DNA from: Vitis vinifera
Lineage: Eukaryota > Streptophyta > Magnoliopsida > Vitales > Vitaceae
Direction: 5' to 3'
Assembly (NCBI RefSeq): GCF_030704535.1
Contig: NC_081818.1
Location: 29,034,001-29,098,000, forward strand
Length of the DNA stretch: 64,000 nucleotides
Made by a program: the position numbers and the translations under genes. The notes under the pieces are model-generated. The model saw nothing but the letters and a program-made list of their open reading frames with translations, was not told the DNA's origin and did not search any database. How positions within the stretch are numbered: position 1 is the stretch's first letter; each line of letters begins with the position of its first letter. This document shows, one piece after another, positions 57,378 to 64,000 of this stretch.

Positions 57378-59307
57378 ATGGAGATGATGAGGGTGAAGAG
57401 TGAAGAAAACCTGGGAAGGCGCCGCATGTGTGTGGCAGATGCTGAAGCTCAAGGGACACGCTGTGTCAAGAGACGACGAAGAGATCCAGCTATAGTCACA
57501 CTTGGTTGTGATGATCAAAGTCAGCAACAGCAGCTGCCAAACCAACAACCTGATCAAGCATCTGCTGCTACCACTGTGAAGAGAAGTTCAAGATTTCGCG
57601 GTGTCAGCAGGTCCAAAGAAGAGATACCATACTGCTATCCTTAGTATTTAATCAATTTTCAACTTTTCACTTCCGTTTGATTTCCTAACATGCACTTAAC
57701 TGTGACCAACCAGGCATAGATGGACAGGTCGGTTTGAAGCTCACTTGTGGGATAAGTTTTCTTGGAATGTAACACAGAAGAAGAAAGGGAAACAAGGTAG
57801 ATATTTTTTCTTTCTTATTTAGGGCTTCATTTTTACTCTTTTCGTTGGGATACTTACACCAGCAGTTCCTTTTCTCCCATCGGATTGTGGTCTGGAATCA
57901 ATTTTCGGGAATCAACAGTTTACCTTGGTGAGTACTTCTATTCGCTAATTGCTAGAACCTAGAGGTTTTCTGCTCATTCAGTAACTGTAATAAAGAGAAG
58001 TAACATTGTTTTGGAAACTTTCAGGAGCCTATGATGAAGAAGAATCTGCAGCCAGAGCATATGATTTAGCTGCACTCAAGTATTGGGGGGCATCAACTTT
58101 CACGAATTTTCCGGTATGCTAATCAGTTATCTCACCCAAAACTGAGCTTTGTGAATTGCCATGCATATGCAAGTTGCATGATACCAAACCTTTGATCTTA
58201 CTCTCTTGAATTCTTATGCAGGTTTCAGATTATGAGAAAGAGATTGAGATAATGCAGTCGGTGACAAAAGAAGAGTACCTAGCCTGTTTAAGAAGGTAAG
58301 GCTTCGGGATCCTAGTGCACTTGGTTTATTCATGGCTACCCTCCTTTAACATCGCTAGGTTTTTCTCTATCAACAGAAAGAGCAGTGGCTTCTCAAGGGG
58401 TGTGTCTAAGTACAGGGGAGTAGCAAGGTAAACATCCTTTTTCCCTTCTATTTGGTGAATCAATTTTCCTATATCAGGAAGAAATTTATACTAAAGATGT
58501 TTGGGGGATTAAATGCAGGCATCATCACAATGGGAGATGGGAAGCAAGGATTGGGAGAGTTTTCGGAAATAAATACCTCTACCTTGGCACATACAGTAAG
58601 TTGCAGAGCAAAATCAATAAAAACTGGAAACTTTGTTGAACAACATTAGTCTGAAGCTTTTTTTTTTTTATATCTAAGAACACATTTTACCTTTTGCAGG
58701 TACACAAGAGGAGGCTGCTCGAGCCTATGATATTGCAGCAATCGAATACAGAGGGATCAATGCTGTGACCAACTTTGATTTGAGCACATATATCAGGTGG
58801 CTAAATCCAGCAGCAAACAACCCAGTTGTGCCTCATGAGTCTCGAGCAAACACAGAGCCTCAAGCATTGGCATCCTCCAACTTTGTCCTGAGTGAAGAAT
58901 CAGAACCCTTGTTTTTCCACAGCAACTCTTTCACCATGGATGATCTCAACCCTCCTCATAAACAAGAAGTATTCCAGACAAAAATCCCTATAGAACCATG
59001 CAGCAAGTCTTCCTCTCCCACTGCGCTTGGGTTGCTGCTTCGGTCTTCAATATTCAGGGAACTGGTGGAGAAGAATTCAAATGCCCCTGAAGATGAAACT
59101 GATGCAGAAGACACAAAGAACCAACAGCAGGTAGGAAGTGATGATGAGTATGGGATCTTCTATGATGGGATTGGCGATATCCCATTTGTGTGCCCTTCGA
59201 ATGGTGACCGTAATGAGTTGCAAGAAAGACTTCCACTTCCATTCACAATCAGTCAAGGAAATCCCTATGGAACAGCAGTATTAACAAGCATGCAATCCAT
59301 CAACTAA
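57378..59307 (+). CDS. ADAP: Double-AP2 transcription factor, ADAP/WRI3-type
   Basis: DNA-binding regulator of the WRINKLED1 branch of AP2 proteins; relatives control fatty-acid and cuticle synthesis genes or ABA responses. Eight exons: 57378-57610, 57714-57796, 57919-57927 (9 nt), 58025-58113, 58222-58295, 58377-58427, 58519-58595 and 58700-59307. The phases fit, giving 407 residues. A basic segment [10 protein letters not shown] precedes the first AP2 domain ([20 protein letters not shown] to [11 protein letters not shown]), whose VYL comes from the microexon. The second AP2 domain ([20 protein letters not shown] to [11 protein letters not shown]) follows after [20 protein letters not shown]. 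The C-terminal part is acidic and Ser/Gln-rich, as in activation domains. [16 protein letters not shown] and [13 protein letters not shown] point to the At1g16060 (ADAP/WRI3) group rather than WRI1 itself; that is by recall. Confidence 0.92.
57919..57927 (+). other. 9-nt microexon encoding VYL of the first AP2 domain
   Basis: TTTACCTTG sits between acceptor CAACAG and donor GTGAGT. Only its inclusion joins ...KKGKQ (57796) to GAYDEEES (58025) in frame: the codons are G|TT TAC CTT G|GA. The same VYL microexon is known in Arabidopsis WRI1. Confidence 0.93.
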
Positions 59308-61217
59308 AACATGCAGATGCTTTCAAGAATCTTCACTGCTTTCTGTTAGAAATTATTCAAGTACAGCTTCTCTTCGAAGACATGAAAGCAAGATTTTTCC
59401 CCACTTTTCCTTCCAGTTATGTAAAATAAGCTACTCTCAGTTGTCAACTTGTAATTGACCCACCTTAGAATCTTAATGATCATCTAAGAGTTTCTTCTCC
59501 AAGGATGAATGCAATCTAAATGTACAGAAGCTTTCCACTCAGCATGTAAATAGAGAGAAGCTTTACAGATCCAGCTAACAAATGAACCTGGCTTCCATGT
59601 CTTCTCTCTCAAGATGATTCCAATCTATATAAGCTAAGCTATAGACATTAAGCTAACAATTAGGTTGTCCACTTTGACAAATGTAGAAAGACTCCAGTTC
59701 TGTAAGCTCATTGATCAATTGAAAAATATTGTTCTTGGATACTCAAAACTGAGTTCCAATGGGTAACACATCTCTATACTCTTCTTAAAATTTTAAAACT
59801 ATATGCTACAGTTGAAACATTGGGTTACAATCAAAAACATTTGTAAGGGAGACCCTACACTCGCATACTTTCTCTTTTCAAATCACTGGTTTGAACAATT
59901 GATCTATTTTTCTACACTTAAAACTAGATTAAACCACTCTATTCATTCTGACAAGTTAAACGTCACATATTGCTGGTGTTGATCCAATGTGAATGGTAAC
60001 ATCAATAGAGAACAGTATGGTTCCTCAGTGAACGGATCTTAAGACAACTAGGTTGATGTTTTCTATGAAGTTTCCTGCAACCCAAACTCTACCGCTGCCC
60101 AATGCATCAGGAAGAAAAAATTTCAACAGCATCACTATGGTTTCCATAAAAGTTGAACTAAAACAACAGACTAGATGTTAGCAACACTAACTGCAAAGCA
60201 TATTTCATCTTACTGAACCAGCATGCCCAGATTCATTTGCTAAATTAGAGCTTGAACATGGCGAAAAGTAAGAAGAACATGAGACCAATAAGCATAACCA
60301 CAAGGATAGTTTGGATAGCAGCACATGTCTGGATCCAACTAAAAATTGGTTTCTGGAGTTGCAACTTACCTCTTCTACAGAAATACGTGCATGATATCAT
60401 ACCCAACTAAAATAAACTTATTATGAAAAATGCTTTTGCCAGACAATATTTTATATAATCAGGAAAATCTTCTAGAATTTCTTTTATGGGAACCCATAAC
60501 AAACCAATAAACAGACACCCCTGTAAATGAAGCTATTAAGAATCTGTGGCATCAACCCCAAAAACTCCCTCACTGATATTTGACCTCCTATGCCATTAGG
60601 ACGTTAGGTTTGACATGTTATGAAAGTGTCACAACCATGTTACTGCATCCTTATTTTGAAAAAGAGGATCTAACACCCACAAAACTTTAGCTTTGAAGCC
60701 ACTGAACCAGACAACTCATCTATGATGTTGAAAACCTAAGTTCAATTTATTCTGCCTCTACTACCATACGCATGGCAGTGAGTCAATAACGATGTTAATA
60801 ATGAATAAAGAATGTGAACTTTCTTTTTAAGTAGTTTATAAGACTGTACAGTTTTTAATACTGTTCTTCATAAAGTCATTTACAAGCCAAACACTGCAGT
60901 GACATCATTAGCATAAAAATCAATCCACAAAACATAAGTTTAGCAACATCAACAGACAACAAACAGTATGAAAATGTGGGCAATTGCACAGAAACAGCTA
61001 AAACTCGGGCAGCAACCCATGAAACCAAAAGATGAACCAAACAAATATTCGGTGAGGCTTGAGAAGAAATAGGAAATAATGCAAAATGCTTGTTCTAATT
61101 GCAATACATTTCTAGTCAAACTGAATACTGGTTTCCGAGCTTGTAAGTTACCTCTCACAGAAATACATATGTCATATTGAATTCAACTGTTACAAGGTTC
61201 TTATCCATCAAAAGCCT
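59308..61217. other. Intergenic region downstream of the AP2 gene and of the 673-aa gene
   Basis: No confident gene. On the minus strand at 60245-60352 an exon-like frame of 35 residues with a hydrophobic stretch ends in a stop. About 55 bases around 60350-60405 resemble 61125-61175, in the 3' flank of the neighbouring gene. Confidence 0.45.
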
Positions 61218-63239
61218 TCAAAATTGCTTCCTTTTGTTTCTAAAAAGTTTGTCTCTTTTTGTATAAACATAAAAGAGAGCAAAAACAACTACTACAGATC
61301 CAGAAAATGAAGCCCACGGAAATGGGGGGTCCTTGAAACAAACCAGCGATGCCTCCATTTCTTGTGATGCATGATAAACAAGAGAGTGAATTGCATACAG
61401 ATCATGATCTGAAGACCTCAAGAAATACAAAGCCATTTCAAAATCGAAATGAGACAATGAAGAAACTGCTTTGTCTAACTTGTACTTGAATAAGTTCCAC
61501 CTCTGTACAAACTCAACATGACGATTATGTTTAAGAAGATTCCTTTCCCCGCCATGAGCAGCTATGGATTCTAGGACATCAATAGCACTTGTAAGGCTGT
61601 AATTCAATGATGTCAGAAGAATGTTTCTCCGGGCTGCATCTTTCTGCACAAAGGACAATGATAAGGTCTCCGAGAATGGCCCAAAAGGAGTCTGTCCAAC
61701 ACTCCATGTATAATCAACTAAAGTGCTATTATGCCTTGGACTCCATGACAAATGGGTCGGCGACACTCCCCACATACTCTGCAGGATTGAACCAACCAGT
61801 GGCCTCTCAAGCTCTCGTGTTTGAGTAAACATATGGCGCCCATTACAACTATAATCACTCACAGTCTGCGTATTCCTTGTTCTAACAGCAATAACCATAT
61901 CCTTAAAAGCAACAGACTGGTGATACCGATCAAGTAACAACAGTGCATTGTGATCCAAATCAAACACATAAACCGGCAGAACCCTACCAAAGTCCTCTTC
62001 CGGTATGTTTGCAAATCTCCTAAACTCCTCAGCCGAGTCCGACAATATCTGATGCAAACGCTTAGAGTCCAAATACTCACTAACAATCAAAGTATAGTTA
62101 TCAAACAAGAACCTCGAAGTATATGAATTAGTCGACCTCGAAATTGCGAAAGAACAGATGGCGCAATCAGCATATCTCAACTCATAAGTCTTAAACCGCA
62201 AAGACTGATCCCCCAACAATAATCCACCGTCATTAACCTCATCCATAAAAGTCCTCTCTATTGATTGCCAATCCAACCCATTAGAGTCCATATTCAAGTC
62301 CCCATGAACATGTATAAACTGAACAATCAATGAATTCTCAAAAGGCACAGGAATTCTCAAGGAGGGCACAACAAGAACCTGATAGGCGCTATAGACCAAT
62401 GATGCGAAGTCCGCAAGCAAGGCCTTCTGCGACTTGGGTCGGCCGTGCAACGACGCCAAAGGATGAAACTCGCCTCTGGGCAGAACCCCATCACCGGATA
62501 ACGCCGGCCCGTAGTCCACAGGCCCGGCAGCCAAATCCACCCACAAGTACCGATCTTTTCCGGTCCAGAGACTGCCGAAACACTTGGTGAAGGCGGGGGA
62601 GGACTCGCCGGATCCGTAGTTGTAGGCGTAGGATTTGGATTGAGGACCCAAATTGAGCAAATAGATGTACACCTCTTGATGGGGTTTCTCCTTTTCGAAG
62701 TGTTGTCTGATGATGTTGTCGACGGCGGCGTAGGGGATGGAGATGAGAGAGGATCGGAGGGAATTGGGCGTATTAGAGATTTGGGAGCGAAGGGCATCGG
62801 AGACTTGAGAAGAGAGGGAGGGAGGAGAGAGAGACACGTCGAGGTGGAGGGAGTGTTTGGTGAGGTGGCGGTGGTCTGTGGAGAAGGGGGAGATCACGTG
62901 GAAGTGGTCGGAGGAGGAGACGGCGGAGAGGAAAGAGGAAAGAAGAGAGGGCGCGTCCGATGGAAATGAAGGGCCGACGAGGATGACATGGAGGGAGACA
63001 GAAAGGGAGAGTTGGAGGGAGGAGATGAGGTGGCGATGATGGGTAGTGGCGGAGAAGAGGGTTTTTCTGAGGTGGGAGGGAAGTGAGAGGAAGGAGTCGT
63101 TGGTGGCTTGTGGATCCAACCGAGATTGTTGGCTCAGGAATGAGTCCAGACCCAGGATCGGAGACGATAAGGAAATGGTAGTGGTAGCAGTGAGAAGAAG
63201 GAGAAGCACGGCGGCAGCAGCGCCGGCGGTGGTAGCCAT
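61218..63239 (-). CDS. Type I membrane protein of unknown function (At3g28720-like), intronless
   Basis: 673 residues in one exon. N-terminal signal peptide (hydrophobic VLLLLLTATTTISL, about 10-24), a long lumenal or extracellular part, one TM segment near the C-terminus (SGSVVVVFALFYVY, about 645-660) and a short basic tail KRDKLFRNKRKQF. The lumenal part has few Cys and conserved-looking blocks such as YLWVDLAAGPVDYGPALSGDG, YELRYADCAICSFAISRSTN, VLPVYVFDLD and MWGVSPTHLSW, plus several N-x-S/T sites (NDS, NYT, NST). No enzymatic motif is recognised. I associate it with an uncharacterised plant family (DUF7906; Arabidopsis At3g28720), probably of the secretory pathway, with moderate certainty. 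The first 200 residues are Ser/Leu-rich and probably less conserved. No lesion is seen. Confidence 0.85.
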   Translation of the reverse strand: MATTAGAAAAVLLLLLTATTTISLSSPILGLDSFLSQQSRLDPQATNDSFLSLPSHLRKTLFSATTHHRHLISSLQLSLSVSLHVILVGPSFPSDAPSLLSSFLSAVSSSDHFHVISPFSTDHRHLTKHSLHLDVSLSPPSLSSQVSDALRSQISNTPNSLRSSLISIPYAAVDNIIRQHFEKEKPHQEVYIYLLNLGPQSKSYAYNYGSGESSPAFTKCFGSLWTGKDRYLWVDLAAGPVDYGPALSGDGVLPRGEFHPLASLHGRPKSQKALLADFASLVYSAYQVLVVPSLRIPVPFENSLIVQFIHVHGDLNMDSNGLDWQSIERTFMDEVNDGGLLLGDQSLRFKTYELRYADCAICSFAISRSTNSYTSRFLFDNYTLIVSEYLDSKRLHQILSDSAEEFRRFANIPEEDFGRVLPVYVFDLDHNALLLLDRYHQSVAFKDMVIAVRTRNTQTVSDYSCNGRHMFTQTRELERPLVGSILQSMWGVSPTHLSWSPRHNSTLVDYTWSVGQTPFGPFSETLSLSFVQKDAARRNILLTSLNYSLTSAIDVLESIAAHGGERNLLKHNRHVEFVQRWNLFKYKLDKAVSSLSHFDFEMALYFLRSSDHDLYAIHSLVYHASQEMEASLVCFKDPPFPWASFSGSVVVVFALFYVYTKRDKLFRNKRKQF

Positions 63240-63755
63240 TTTGTAGTGGTGGGTCTGGTTCCGTGGACTCTTCTAAGGTTTTGGGGCTAAAGCGCCTGCA
63301 GTCATTTCTGAAGAACACCAGCTACTGGCAAAGGGCATGTTTGGCTTGCCTAAATAAGCAATCAATAAGAGTCAAAATCATATTTCTTTATATTTGATGA
63401 CAATTCTATTGGATTTTATTTTTTTGAATTTAACCTTTATTTCTTCCTACTTAATTTAAGACTTATTCCTTCTAATTGGTCCCATTTTTTCAAAATCAAA
63501 TGATTGAAATATGAAATTCTCAAAAGCTTTCAAGGTAAAGTAGTGTGTTGAAGGATTGGAAACACTAGCCACTGCTGGAAGGGCAAGATTTTGGGAGTCC
63601 CTTTGCAAGGGCACTTCATGTTGTACTGGTTTGGGGTCTTCAGGATAAAACCCCATCTAGAATTCTCATGTGATTTGCTTTTATTCTTGGCAATTGTGGA
63701 ATGCTTGAATAGAGAATAGTAATGAGATATATTGAATGTGTTAGGATTATTTTTT

Positions 63756-63920
63756 TAAAAATAAAAGTATGTTTAAAAAATTCATGATTATGAAAATAAA
63801 TCCTGGGTATTATGATTTCTCTTCATTTTCATCCTATTTTCATTCTCATTCTTTCTCATCAAACATACTCTAATCCTATTTTCATTCTCATTCTCACTTT
63901 GTACCAAACACACCCTAACT
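63756..63920. repeat. Possible MITE end with internal repeats
   Basis: AT-rich stretch with tcctattttcattctcattct twice (about 63831 and 63874), ending caaacacaccctaa, a typical end of short DNA-transposon-derived repeats in plants. No partner end was identified. The rest of 63320-64000 shows no gene. Confidence 0.35.
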
Positions 63921-64000
63921 TCAATTTGTATGTGAATAAAACTGAGCAAACTTAGAGCCATTAGAACATCAAAACCCTAAACCCTAGAGTGATCAATTTC

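Noticed and set aside
57378-57644. Complete 88-codon protein ending [10 protein letters not shown]
   Set aside because: The frame reads into intron 1; splicing at 57610/57714 continues the AP2 domain as [15 protein letters not shown].
62330-63318. Plus- and minus-strand alternative frames of 86-181 codons
   Set aside because: They overlap the 673-codon gene in other frames; high GC and biased Ser/Leu codons create them.

Overview
The window is nuclear DNA from a dicot plant. Genes are split by GT-AG introns, intergenic DNA is AT-rich, and LTR retrotransposons, TRIMs, L1-type LINEs and a hAT-like element are abundant. Gene and repeat character fit a woody eudicot such as grapevine (Vitis); the species is my inference, not something the sequence proves.

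Left part (1-19.5 kb) is a minus-strand cluster of LRR receptor-like kinases of the MIK2/At1g35710 type. Copy 1 (exon 1 at 127-2017) runs off the left edge. Copy 2 (9279-16255) is complete at sequence level, but its kinase exon is split by a young, coding-competent Ty1/copia element (10165-14915, 319-bp LTRs differing at one base, CTTAA target duplication). Copy 3 (about 17431-18614) is a decayed pseudogene. Between copies 1 and 2 lie a hAT-like element (3658-5006) and an old plus-strand copia relic that hosts two different TRIM elements (5505-5857 and 6350-6650). A copy of the VDAC 3' flank upstream of RLK copy 2 shows that copies 2 and 3 arose by tandem duplication beside VDAC.

Middle part (19.5-37.6 kb): an intact six-exon mitochondrial porin gene (VDAC, minus) with a 5'-truncated LINE in its third intron. 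It is followed by gene-poor DNA with a decayed LINE tail, a full-length but multiply broken L1-type LINE (29233-35318, perfect 15-bp target duplication), a TRIM-like LTR pair and a 251-bp tandem duplication.

Right part (38-64 kb) is gene-rich and well preserved: a short-loop PIN auxin carrier of PIN8 type (minus); a pollen-type pectate lyase (plus), head-to-head with PIN8; the FACT subunit SSRP1 (minus, 16 exons); an ADAP/WRI3-type double-AP2 transcription factor (plus, with a 9-nt microexon); and an intronless type I membrane protein of unknown function (minus). Exon junctions of all six intact genes were checked by reading frame and splice site, and each gives a full-length protein. The genes do not form one pathway. 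The only functional pairing suggested is PIN8 with the pectate lyase, both of pollen-associated types.
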